Shown here in pieces: positions 1-7,032 of a DNA stretch of 64,000 nt. This DNA is from Streptomyces sannanensis (GTDB lineage: Bacteria; Actinomycetota; Actinomycetes; Streptomycetales; Streptomycetaceae). Position 1 is the first letter of the stretch, and each line of letters starts with the position of its first letter. The stretch spans positions 1,984,001-2,048,000 of the forward strand of contig NZ_BAAAYL010000001.1 in the NCBI RefSeq assembly GCF_039536205.1, given 5' to 3'. Under the pieces are notes generated by a model that saw only the letters and a program-made list of their open reading frames with translations, made no database searches and was not told the origin of the DNA. A program made the position numbers and the translations under genes.

Positions 1-12
1 TACGGTGTCCAT
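1..12 (-). CDS. 5' end of a divergent gene running off the window (tentative)
   Basis: On the minus strand an ATG at 12-10 is preceded by AGGAGA with about six bases of spacing, a good ribosome binding site. Only four codons lie in the window (M-D-T-V), so no product can be read. In Streptomyces, Scr1-type HTH/DUF397 pairs often have a divergent gene for an ATP-binding (HATPase) regulatory protein, and this would be the right place for one, but that is inference from context only. The roughly 200 bases between it and the next gene would hold the divergent promoters. Confidence 0.25.
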
Positions 13-218
13 GGAAGTCTCCTGCGAGGAGGTGGAGTTGGATCACTCGACAATCCGAGGCCGCGCGGTGGCAGTGCCGCAGCACGGCGTGCTGCGGTGC
101 GCTTCCGACTTACCGACTGGGCCAGTTGAGCGGCCTGAGTCACACCGTAGCGGCACAATTGTAAGGTCTTCCATTGGAAGGCCATAAGCCATGACAATCC
201 CACCCGTGTGGGTGACCC

Positions 219-1085
219 ATGAAGAGAGCCCCGATGCCGGCCCGTATGTCCCTCACGCTGCGCCAGCAGCGCCTCGGCACCGAACTGCGCAAGCTCCGCG
301 AACGCGCCGGACTCACGTCGACCGCCGCGGCGGACCTGCTCGGCGGCCCCCAGTCCCGGATCAGCAACATCGAAGCCGGCCGGTATGCCGTCAGCGCCGA
401 CCGCGTACGCACGCTTGCCCGTCATTACGCCTGCTCCGACGAGAGTTACATCAACGCACTCGCCTCCATGACGGGCTCACGTGCCCAAGGCTGGTGGGAC
501 GAGTACCAGGAACGCCTGGCCCCCGGACTGATCGACCTCGCCGAGCTGGAACACCACGCCACCGCGCTCCGAGTGGCAGTCGTCATCCACATGCCCGGCC
601 TCTTGCAGACCACCGCCCACGCCCGTGCGGTGATGGCCGAGAGCATGCCGCCCCTGCGCCCGTACGAGATCGAACATCGCGTCTCGTACCGCATCAAACG
701 CCAGGCTGTCCTCTACGAGAGCACTCCCACCCCCTACACCGCCATCGTCCACGAAGCAGCCCTGCGCATGGGCTTCGGCGGCCCCCAGGCGGCCCGCGAA
801 CAGCTGGACAGCCTGCTGGAAGCGAGCGAACACGAGAACATCATCATCCTGGTGATCCCCTTCGGCGAGGCCTCATTCCCGGCCTCGGGCCAGCCGATCA
901 CCTACGCCTCAGGGCCGGTCCCCCAACTCGACACCGTCGTCCTCGACACCGACCACGGCTGCGAGTTCCTCGACGCCGAAGCCCAACTGGCCCGCTACCG
1001 CTCCGTACTGGACCGGATGGAGGCCCGGGCACTCTCACCCGAGAAGTCCCGCGACCTCATCCACCGCATCGCCCACGACACCTGA
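219..1085 (+). CDS. Scr1-type helix-turn-helix regulator (XRE HTH + DUF5753)
   Basis: A 288-residue DNA-binding protein. Residues about 15-70 form an XRE-type helix-turn-helix (LGTELRKLRERAGLT...AADLLGG...ISNIEAGR). The rest is the DUF5753 domain usual in this family, with the WWDEYQ motif near 90 and the LLQTTAHARAV motif near 130. It is followed 18 bases downstream by a DUF397 gene, the classic Streptomyces two-gene module in which the HTH protein behaves as a regulator or antitoxin-like partner of the small DUF397 protein. Start choice is uncertain: ATG codons at 219, 234 and 246 are all in frame, and GAAGAG before 234 is the best-looking ribosome binding site. Family assignment is firm; target genes are unknown. 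Confidence 0.85.
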   Translation: MKRAPMPARMSLTLRQQRLGTELRKLRERAGLTSTAAADLLGGPQSRISNIEAGRYAVSADRVRTLARHYACSDESYINALASMTGSRAQGWWDEYQERLAPGLIDLAELEHHATALRVAVVIHMPGLLQTTAHARAVMAESMPPLRPYEIEHRVSYRIKRQAVLYESTPTPYTAIVHEAALRMGFGGPQAAREQLDSLLEASEHENIIILVIPFGEASFPASGQPITYASGPVPQLDTVVLDTDHGCEFLDAEAQLARYRSVLDRMEARALSPEKSRDLIHRIAHDT

Positions 1086-1103
1086 GCCGAAGAGGGAGCA
1101 CCC

Positions 1104-1298
1104 GTGCCCGACCTGCACTGGCGGAAATCCTCCTACAGCGCCGAAGCCGCCAACTGCGTCTGCGTCGCCATCGCCCCCGACGGGACTGTCCTCCTCGGCG
1201 ACAGCAAGGCCCCCGGGACAACCGTCACAACCACGCGCCGTGCTCTGCACGACCTGATATCCGCCATCACGCCGGATCTCGCCGACCACAACTTTTGA
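1104..1298 (+). CDS. DUF397 family protein
   Basis: A 64-residue protein. It shows the DUF397 signature: WRKSSYS at residues 6-12, a cysteine pair (NCVCV), then a variant of the usual V-A-V-R-D-S-K core (VLLGDSKAPG). The GTG start at 1104 has a clear AGAGGGAG ribosome binding site. It sits directly behind the Scr1-type HTH gene, presumably in one operon. DUF397 proteins are small partners of these HTH regulators; their biochemistry is not established. Family identity is clear from sequence. Confidence 0.85.
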   Translation: MPDLHWRKSSYSAEAANCVCVAIAPDGTVLLGDSKAPGTTVTTTRRALHDLISAITPDLADHNF

Positions 1299-1362
1299 GT
1301 TTGCAGCGGATCAATCTTTTTGCGTCCCCGTGTTGGCGCCGCCCACGACCTGACCGCCACAC

Positions 1363-1480
1363 GTGAGCGCGGCACCATCGACGCACTCGTCGAAGCCAAG
1401 CATCTCGGCCGGAGAATGCATCAAAGTCGTACTCAACATGCCCAGCATCGCGGCTGTCCGAGACTCTAAGAACGGAAAGG
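1363..1480 (+). pseudogene. Decayed DUF397 gene remnant
   Basis: Translating + strand from about 1363 gives S-A-G-E-C-I-K-V-V-L-N followed by A-A-V-R-D-S-K-N, the core of a DUF397 protein, but the N-terminal K-S-S-(Y/H)-S motif is garbled and the frame then runs into unrelated sequence. The core resembles the intact DUF397 protein at 28525-28707 (S-A-G-E-C-V-E-V-A-L-N, A-I-R-D-S-K-N) more than its immediate neighbour, so it may be a relic of a second HTH/DUF397 pair. No function expected. Confidence 0.5.
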
Positions 1481-1562
1481 ACCAGCCATCCGGCTGTTTA
1501 ACTGGATCTAGGTTCAGAGTTCTCCATCCCGAAATCCCCCACCTCGTCAAGGAGAATCCATC

Positions 1563-1880
1563 TCACCTCAAGAAACGTCGCAGCAGGCGCTTGGCCGGTT
1601 CATGATCATACTCTTCCGCGATCTCCATAGGGGTTTGCCCATTACGCGAAATCAACGCCGGATCAGCCCCATAGGCAAGGACGATCGCAGTGACCGCGGA
1701 ATGCAGCCGGTATCCAGACTGCAGCGCTGAATCACCTTCGAGTTCGATGGCATGCGCGAGTAGCGTCATTCCAAAGCAAACTTCGTTTGGGTCAGTCCCG
1801 GCGTCAAGAAGTGCAGCAAGCTCCTCATAATCATTTCTTTCAACCGCCTGATGCGCTGGCGTCCAAGGCTCCACTCCCAT
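1563..1880 (-). CDS. Ankyrin-repeat protein, probable immunity protein for the adjacent deaminase toxin
   Basis: A 105-residue protein made of about three ankyrin repeats: W-T-P-A-H-Q-A-V-E-R-N-D near the start, L-A-A-L-L-D-A-G-T-D-P-N, then a middle repeat (TLLAHAIE) and a final one with NGQTPMEIA and AKRLL. It lacks a signal peptide and is cytoplasmic. It lies 84 bases downstream of the deaminase toxin fragment on the same strand, the usual toxin-immunity order, and short ankyrin proteins are a known immunity class in polymorphic toxin loci. Base composition is more AT-rich than the flanking chromosome, as is that of the toxin. The ankyrin fold is firm; the immunity role is inferred from position. 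Confidence 0.7.
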   Translation of the reverse strand: MGVEPWTPAHQAVERNDYEELAALLDAGTDPNEVCFGMTLLAHAIELEGDSALQSGYRLHSAVTAIVLAYGADPALISRNGQTPMEIAEEYDHEPAKRLLRRFLR

Positions 1881-1964
1881 TGCAACTCCCTCTCCCTACA
1901 GAAAGCCACCAATGGGGTGCCGCACCTGATCGGCACCCTACGGCATATCGACCTAGATGTTAGC

Positions 1965-2603
1965 CTAATTGCCGGACGTATAATTGATTCTAATTTTCGG
2001 GAATTTCTGCGCGAACTGCCCGATCACCGACGTACAGGAGAAACAAGCCTGTCGAGTTGAGTGCATTGTGAGACTTCCGCTAACATTCGACGGCCCACTA
2101 AGTTGGTTGGCGATATATGTAAGCATCTTGTACTCCGTGTCGTTGTCCCGCTCATTATTCCCAGTGGGAGTCGTCTTGTAGCGCGCAGGATTTCCGTCTA
2201 TGCCAACGTCGGGGACGACACCCTTGCGGTTCCCCTGCGCCCCAATGACAGCGGCCAGGAACTGAGGAGGGCTATCTCCCACTCGCAGAACTCCCGCCAG
2301 ACCGGCCCTGTTCTTGCTCCAGAGTTTAGTTGCGATCGCCTGGTCAACCCCGGCCCAGGCTTCCTGATTTCCTGCATATGTTTCTGCCCGGTTGATGAAG
2401 AGTCGCGACTGCAACCTATGAGAGAAGGCGAAGAAAATACTTGCCGCCCAGGTTCCACCGCCGGAAGAGAACGCCGAACCGGAAACTTCGCAAGCTGTCT
2501 CATCGTGGTGAAGTGTGCAGTTCGTGTAGTCGTCGAGGACCGTCATGTCCTTGTAGTCCTGGGCGACCCGCTGTCGGAACTCTTCGTCGCATCCGGAACT
2601 CAC
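1965..2603 (-). CDS. Orphan polymorphic-toxin tip with cytidine-deaminase-like domain (BURPS668_1122 type)
   Basis: The C-terminal half shows a nucleic-acid deaminase signature: D-T-E-Y-K-M-L (catalytic glutamate), about 30 residues later a strand with S-T-R-Q-A, then the zinc-binding CFSC motif followed by VIGQFAQKFP and I-R-I-N-Y. This pattern matches the toxin-deaminase family of bacterial polymorphic toxins. The usual H-x-E is D-x-E here. The minus-strand frame stays open upstream to a TAG at 2756-2754, encoding a Gly/Ser/Thr-rich linker ending in D-D-D-W-W-L-E-G, like the linkers that join RHS cores to their tips. So this is a toxin tip that has lost its RHS carrier; the GTG at 2603 is simply the first usable start. 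The ankyrin gene downstream is the likely immunity gene. Confidence 0.65.
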   Translation of the reverse strand: MSSGCDEEFRQRVAQDYKDMTVLDDYTNCTLHHDETACEVSGSAFSSGGGTWAASIFFAFSHRLQSRLFINRAETYAGNQEAWAGVDQAIATKLWSKNRAGLAGVLRVGDSPPQFLAAVIGAQGNRKGVVPDVGIDGNPARYKTTPTGNNERDNDTEYKMLTYIANQLSGPSNVSGSLTMHSTRQACFSCTSVIGQFAQKFPKIRINYTSGN

Positions 2604-2756
2604 GGAGACGTTGCACAGGTTGCTTGTCTGCCCTGGCTTGTAACCCTCAAGCCACCAGTCGTCGTCGCTGCTGCTCGTGGTGCTGCCACTGCTGTTGGTG
2701 GGGGCGGTGCCGCCACCGCCGCCAGACCCACCCGCGGGTCTGTACGGTGAGCGCTA

Positions 2757-3021
2757 CACAGACTCGCCCGCGGCTCACGGCACACGCCCGACGCCGGCAC
2801 CTCCGCCTCGACCCCACCTGGCCCTGGACCGGCGCCTTCGTCCTGGCCTGGCAACGCCTCACCGGCCTGCCCGCCGTCACCTGACAAACGGACACCACCC
2901 CGACGAAGACCAGGAAGGAGAAGCACCGCACCTCCCGGGCCCGTGGAACCCGGCGCAGCCGCAGCGACACGCGAAGACCCCGCCCGACACTCGTCGGAAC
3001 AAACCGGGTGAACCCATCACC
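2757..3021. other. No intact gene; breakpoint region
   Basis: The toxin frame ends abruptly here. On the + strand the stretch around 2800-2884 reads as a short C-terminal scrap with P-T-W-P-W-T and A-W-Q-R-L-T-G-L-P, typical of the end of a small Streptomyces protein, but no start or domain can be assigned. The remainder to 3021 shows nothing recognisable. Confidence 0.4.
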
Positions 3022-3372
3022 TCACACAGCAACGATCATCGCTGAAGAATCGAGGTTGATGTCGCGGCTGTAGACCTCGTGTGCGGCAGCCGGTTCATGA
3101 CTCGTCTCGCACGCCTCCTGGGCGGCGCGGGCGCGTTCGACCTTGGCCGTCTCGCGCATCTTGGTCTTGCGGAAGACAGTGAGCAACACGACGCGGCAGC
3201 CCGGGGCCAGCCAGTAGGTGATCCGCTGGGTGTTGCCGCCGAGGTCGAAGCGCAGTTCGCGGAGCTTGCCGCTGAGGTGGCGACGATCAGCCACCGAACC
3301 CAACTGGCGAATCGAGGTGAATGCTGCGAGATGTGCGAGTCCGGGGGCCTGACCCATGCGAGAAACAGTCAT
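3022..3372 (-). pseudogene. RelE/HigB-type toxin remnant (Gp49-like)
   Basis: The middle of this frame reads K-L-R-E-L-R-F-D-L-G-G, then R-I-T-Y-W, then V-V-L-L-T-V-F-R-K-T and a charged helix K-V-E-R-A-R-A-A. This is the hallmark of the phage Gp49/HigB branch of RelE/ParE mRNA interferases. The first 35 residues do not match the family's usual N-terminal helix, and no antitoxin HTH gene follows, so the system looks broken: the 5' third has been replaced and the antitoxin lost. The frame ends in the same breakpoint zone as the orphan toxin tip. Family call is good; activity is unlikely. Confidence 0.55.
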
Positions 3373-3482
3373 GGGTCCACCTCATGGCCAAGCGGAAGCG
3401 GAAGACCTTGGTCATCTGCTGACGCTGCCATGAAGACATCCATGCTGGGCGGCCCGCTGCGGTCTCGCGGAAGTGATCACTG

Positions 3483-3577
3483 GAGAGCGGGATACTGGGA
3501 AACTCGCCTGTCTCGTTCGGGAAGGGGCCGACGGAAAAAGACCCGCGCCACGGGCACCTCGTCAGCGGCCTACTTCA
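3483..3577 (+). ncRNA. Group II intron 3' end remnant (domains V and VI)
   Basis: Positions 3483-3516 make a 34-base hairpin with every domain V feature: it opens GAGC (catalytic AGC at 3484-3486) and closes GTTC, has a GAAA tetraloop at 3497-3500, a two-base CC bulge at 3505-3506, and helices pairing with only wobbles and one mismatch. The following 60 bases can form a domain VI-like stem (GGCCG with CGGCC) with an unpaired A before a CCTACTTCACTT end that resembles a 3' splice site. No reverse transcriptase is present upstream, so this is a truncated intron. The 3' boundary is approximate. Confidence 0.6.
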
Positions 3578-3679
3578 CTTGACGGGCGGGGGCTGGAAAC
3601 GGAGCCGCATAGGCGGCCGCCGCACCATTCCCCGACCCTACTCACCTGAGCGACGACCGCCTCCCGCTCACCAACCTGA

Positions 3680-4474
3680 TCACGAATCCCGCAACTTTCC
3701 TTTAATCAGGACTTCCCCCTCGCTCGGCCTGCCCGCGAGGCGGGCGGCCTCTCGAATATCCCGATCGCTCATGGAACGCGATACGGAACGCGCTTCGTGC
3801 AAACCATCCCCATACCCAATATCCAACAGTCTGAGAAAGCACTTAACAGCCTGTACTTGGTCCACTGGACCGCCCACGCCATCGCGAAACATTACGCCAA
3901 GCTGAATAAGAACTCGATATGATCCCTGCGCGGCGGCGAGTTCATAGTATTCCCTCGCCTTTGAGTGATTACCTTCCGATGCCTCAATTTCCCCTAGCGT
4001 GCGCGAAGCAGCGTCGACCCCTTCCCTCGAAGCAGCCGTCAACAAAGCAATGGCTCGACCTCGGTCTTCGTCGACGCCCACTCCCCTTAGATACATACCT
4101 GCCAGATTATGCTTGGCAAAAGCATCACCAGCCGCCGCCGCAGATCTGAAAAGGTCGGCAGCCATTTTTTCATTTCTCTCGACCCCAATTCCATTGATTA
4201 GCATATGCGCGAGGCCACGCTGACCCGCAGCATGACCAACATCCGCAGCCGCTCGGAAATAAGTCAGAGCAATCTGCGGTTTCCCCATATACTCGAGCGC
4301 CAGCCCAGCAACAATGGATTGAAAGTCGGGGTCACCGCCATCAGCAATACGCTTGAGGCGGGGAAATAGTTGCTGCATTCGGCGGATCGCCACCGCGTCC
4401 CGCCGTGCCATTCCCTTCAAGAGTGACTCGGCCTCGACCAGGAGACTTGAATTCTTATTTACCAATTCCAGCAC
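3680..4474 (-). CDS. Sel1-like repeat protein, possible immunity protein
   Basis: A 264-residue alpha-solenoid protein with several Sel1-like repeats: A-L-T-Y-F-R-A-A-A-D-V-G-H-A-A-G near residue 70, then G-L-A-H-M-L-I-N-G-I-G-V, A-A-D-L-F-R-S-A-A-A-A-G-D-A, L-A-G-M-Y-L-R-G-V-G-V, and A-R-E-Y-Y-E-L-A-A-A-Q-G. No signal peptide. The gene is AT-rich relative to the surroundings and lies 67 bases downstream of the deaminase-tipped RHS toxin on the same strand. Sel1 proteins are scaffolds in many settings; here the position and composition suggest an immunity protein or a toxin-cassette partner. Start is a GTG at 4474; AGTAGG just before it could serve as the ribosome binding site. Confidence 0.6.
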   Translation of the reverse strand: MLELVNKNSSLLVEAESLLKGMARRDAVAIRRMQQLFPRLKRIADGGDPDFQSIVAGLALEYMGKPQIALTYFRAAADVGHAAGQRGLAHMLINGIGVERNEKMAADLFRSAAAAGDAFAKHNLAGMYLRGVGVDEDRGRAIALLTAASREGVDAASRTLGEIEASEGNHSKAREYYELAAAQGSYRVLIQLGVMFRDGVGGPVDQVQAVKCFLRLLDIGYGDGLHEARSVSRSMSDRDIREAARLAGRPSEGEVLIKGKLRDS

Positions 4475-4541
4475 CTACTTGTAGCTATAAGATAAAGCCT
4501 GGGTGTCGCTTAAGGGTAGCAAACACCCAGGCCCGCATCGA

Positions 4542-5071
4542 TCACGGCTTGAAAACGTACAACCCACTCGGATCGAGCACGTAATAGTTCTGACTATTCA
4601 ACCGGGCGAGTTCAGTGAAATCCTGGAAGCAGTGGTCGCACATGTCTCGCGTAGACACGATAGGCTTACCAGGCCTCAAAGTTTGTACCTGCTTCTCTGC
4701 GTGACTCAGCCAGAAGGCCCCATCACCAGCATTATTGTCTTTGAAGCTCGGCGTCCGATTCATGGGAAATTCTTTGGCGACAGCACTCAGTATGGGCCTT
4801 GAAAATCCAGGCGGCACATCTGCCGAATAACCACTGAGGGTGAATTCTCCGTCTGCCCAAGCAGCAGTCTTTCCTTCCTCGAACTTGGGGAAGTCGATCT
4901 CATCCGGAAACTTATTTGGGACCTCGTCCAGATCGTCTATATTCTTGAGGATGATTTTTCCACCCTTGAATGCCTTGCCGAATAGCGGGATGGCCCCAGC
5001 CACCGCCACACCGCATCCGATTTGGTCCGGATCCTGAGCGCAAGAGACGCCGTCCAGAATCCCAGTGGGGT
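4542..5071 (-). pseudogene. C-terminal tip of an RHS toxin (deaminase-like), cut off by the IS701 element
   Basis: From the IS edge the minus strand reads L-D-P-T-G-I-L-D-G, a glycine-rich pretoxin helix (V-A-G-A-I-P-L-F-G-K-A-F) and, at the C-terminus, S-H-A-E-K-Q, then I-V-S-T-R-D and the CDHC motif. HAE plus CxxC is the zinc-dependent deaminase signature; the arrangement resembles YwqJ-like toxin deaminases. Joining 7033 to 5071 with a single CTAG restores an unbroken frame with the RHS core at 7033-9563, so the two parts were one gene. As it stands there is no start codon of its own, and the tip is probably not made as a working toxin. Confidence 0.7.
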
Positions 5072-5075
5072 CTAG

Positions 5076-5100
5076 TACTCCAGCTGTAGATCGTGATCTT
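5076..5100 (+). repeat. Left terminal inverted repeat of IS701 element
   Basis: The 25 bases beginning TACTCCAGCTG match, in reverse complement, the 25 bases at 7004-7028 with a single mismatch at base 17 (C versus G). Confidence 0.85.
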
Positions 5101-5170
5101 GATGGACTTCGGCAGGATCTCCCGGGACATCGTGTGGGGGTGTGGCGGCCTGAGCGGGCACCATGCACAG

Positions 5171-5608
5171 GTGAGCATCATCATCAAGTTCTTCATCGCC
5201 CCTGACGACACCTCAGCTGCGGGCATTGTTGATCGCGGGCCGGTCGGCGTCTTCGACTCGCTGGCCTGCGGCAACTTCGATGCTTCCGAGGCGGTGGTCG
5301 AGTGGGAGAGCCTGCTTACTGGGCAGAGCTTCGAGGCGCTCGTCGCGTCCGATGAGCCGCGCATGGTTGCTGACCCAGAGGATGGGGACGGCCCCCTGCT
5401 GTTTGTCGCCTCGGGTGCGCTTCAAGGAGCGCTGGCCGGCGCTTCGGCCTCTCGCCTTGCCGAGGTCGGCGAGCTGTGGATCCAGGAACGGGCCGCCGAG
5501 GGCGAGGCGTTCGACTTGGAGATGGTGCGGGAACTCCTGGGTGATCTGGCAGACCTGGCCCGTGCCGCCGAGGGGCGGGGTCACGGCCTGTACTGCTGGA
5601 TGGCCTAG
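5171..5608 (+). CDS. Conserved hypothetical passenger protein inside the IS701 element
   Basis: A 145-residue acidic protein from the GTG at 5171 (V-S-I-I-I-K-F-F-I-A-P-D-D); an earlier ATG at 5093 would lie almost within the terminal repeat. Notable stretches are C-G-N-F-D-A, A-V-V-E-W-E-S-L-L-T-G-Q-S-F-E and a C-terminal Y-C-W-M-A. I recognise this as a small cytoplasmic Streptomyces family of unknown function, normally chromosomal. It lies between the left repeat and the transposase, so it travels with the element. There are no transposase, DNA-binding or resistance motifs. Function unknown. Confidence 0.6.
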   Translation: MSIIIKFFIAPDDTSAAGIVDRGPVGVFDSLACGNFDASEAVVEWESLLTGQSFEALVASDEPRMVADPEDGDGPLLFVASGALQGALAGASASRLAEVGELWIQERAAEGEAFDLEMVRELLGDLADLARAAEGRGHGLYCWMA

Positions 5609-5687
5609 CATCCCGGCCGCCGCGGTACGGTCCCGCGATCTGGACCGGGAGCGAGACGGTTGCGGCCACCGGTGATCATCGTGGTTT

Positions 5688-7004
5688 GTGAAGACAACGA
5701 ACGATCAAGCGGTGGCCGCAGGTCACAGCGTAGACCCGGTCCACTGGCAGGACGTATTCGAGGGCCTGATGAGCCGGATCGCGGGTCGTTTCGCGCGGGT
5801 GGAGCCCCGCCGCCGAGTCCGGCGGTTGGTGCTCGGACTCCTGTCGGACCTGCCTCGCAAGAACTGCTGGACGATCGCCGAGTGGGCCGGGGAGTCCACC
5901 CCAGACGCGATGCAGCACCTGCTCAGCCGGGCCAAGTGGGACGCCGACGCGGTCCGTGATGACGTGCGGGGCTACGTGGTGGAGCACCTGCGCGACGAGC
6001 GGGCGGTGCTGGTGGTCGACGAGACCGGCGACGTGAAGAAGGGCACCGCCACGGTCGGTGTCCAGCGCCAGTACACCGGCACTGCCGGCAGAATCGAGAA
6101 CGCCCAAGTTGCCGTCTACCTGGTCTACGCCGGTCAGCGCGGGCATGCCGCGGTGGACCGGGAGTTGTACGTCCCGCGCTCCTGGACCGCCGACCCCGAC
6201 CGCTGCCGGGCCGCCGGGCTTGGCGAGGAGACCGCTTTCGCCACCAAGCCGGAACTGGCTGCGCGGATGGTCGCCCGGTTCCTGGACGCCGGCCACCGGG
6301 CCGCGTGGGTTGCGGGCGACGAGGTCTACGGCGGTAACCCGAAACTTCGCACGGTGCTGGAGGAACGCGGCACCGGCTACGTCCTCGCGGTGGCCTGCTC
6401 GTACGAAGCCGCAACTGGAGCCGGCAAGTTCCGTGCCGACACCCTGGCCAAGAAGGTCCCCAAGCGGGCCTGGCAGAAGCTGTCGGCGGGGACCGGTGCG
6501 AAGGGCCACCGCTTCTACGACTGGGCCGTCATCGACCTCGCCGACCCCCGACCCGGGAGCCGCCAGATGCTGATCCGCCGCAACCGCAGCACCGGCGAAC
6601 TCGCCTACTACCGCTGCTACTCGCCCGCCGCAGTGCCGCTGGCCGAGTTGGTGCGAGTAGCTGGATCAAGGTGGCGGGTGGAGGAGTTCTTCCAGTCCGG
6701 CAAGGGCCTGGCCGCACTGGACGAGCACCAGGTCCGCCGCTACACGTCCTGGTCCCGTTGGGTCACCCTCGCCATGCTCGCCCACGCCTTCCTCGCCGTC
6801 GTCCGAGCCGATGACCATGCCCGCCAACCGGCACCGAACGGCCTCATACCCCTCACCTGCAACGAGATCCAGCGCCTGTTCATCACTCTCGTCGTCCGGC
6901 CCGTCCACGATGCCGCACATCGGCTCGGCTGGTCCGACTGGCGACGCCGCCACCAAGCCCGATCCCAGGCCAGCCACTACCGGCGGCAAGCCGCTCAAGC
7001 GTGA
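5688..7004 (+). CDS. IS701-family transposase
   Basis: A 438-residue DDE transposase. Characteristic pieces are the N-terminal W-T-I-A-E-W-A-G-E-S-T-P-D-A-M-Q-H-L-L, the first catalytic block V-V-D-E-T-G-D-V-K-K-G near residue 110, a second with A-G-D-E-V-Y-G near 210, and the C-terminal R-W-R-V-E-E-F-F-Q-S-G-K-G-L with the final glutamate near 330. Length and blocks fit a full IS701-type enzyme with no frameshift, so the element may be active. The GTG at 5688 lacks a strong ribosome binding site. The stop codon lies at the inner edge of the right terminal repeat. Confidence 0.9.
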   Translation: MKTTNDQAVAAGHSVDPVHWQDVFEGLMSRIAGRFARVEPRRRVRRLVLGLLSDLPRKNCWTIAEWAGESTPDAMQHLLSRAKWDADAVRDDVRGYVVEHLRDERAVLVVDETGDVKKGTATVGVQRQYTGTAGRIENAQVAVYLVYAGQRGHAAVDRELYVPRSWTADPDRCRAAGLGEETAFATKPELAARMVARFLDAGHRAAWVAGDEVYGGNPKLRTVLEERGTGYVLAVACSYEAATGAGKFRADTLAKKVPKRAWQKLSAGTGAKGHRFYDWAVIDLADPRPGSRQMLIRRNRSTGELAYYRCYSPAAVPLAELVRVAGSRWRVEEFFQSGKGLAALDEHQVRRYTSWSRWVTLAMLAHAFLAVVRADDHARQPAPNGLIPLTCNEIQRLFITLVVRPVHDAAHRLGWSDWRRRHQARSQASHYRRQAAQA

Positions 7005-7028
7005 AGATCACCATCTACAGCTGGAGTA
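7004..7028 (-). repeat. Right terminal inverted repeat of IS701 element
   Basis: Reverse complement of the left repeat at 5076-5100 with one mismatch; immediately followed by CTAG. Confidence 0.85.
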
Positions 7029-7032
7029 CTAG

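Larger units (their letters stand above)
5072..7032 (+). mobile_element. IS701-family insertion sequence with a passenger gene
   Basis: The element is about 1.96 kb. Its ends are inverted repeats starting TACTCCAGCTGTAGAT on each side (one mismatch in the first 25 bases). It is bracketed by CTAG on both sides (5072-5075 and 7029-7032), the 4-base palindromic duplication typical of the IS701 family. It contains a 438-residue transposase and, unusually, an upstream gene for a conserved Streptomyces hypothetical protein. Removing the element with one CTAG rejoins the interrupted RHS toxin frame exactly, which independently confirms both boundaries. Confidence 0.9.

Noticed and set aside
5171..5608. 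IS701 passenger gene as a resistance or toxin gene
   Set aside because: No catalytic, transport or toxin motif; it resembles a common chromosomal hypothetical family.
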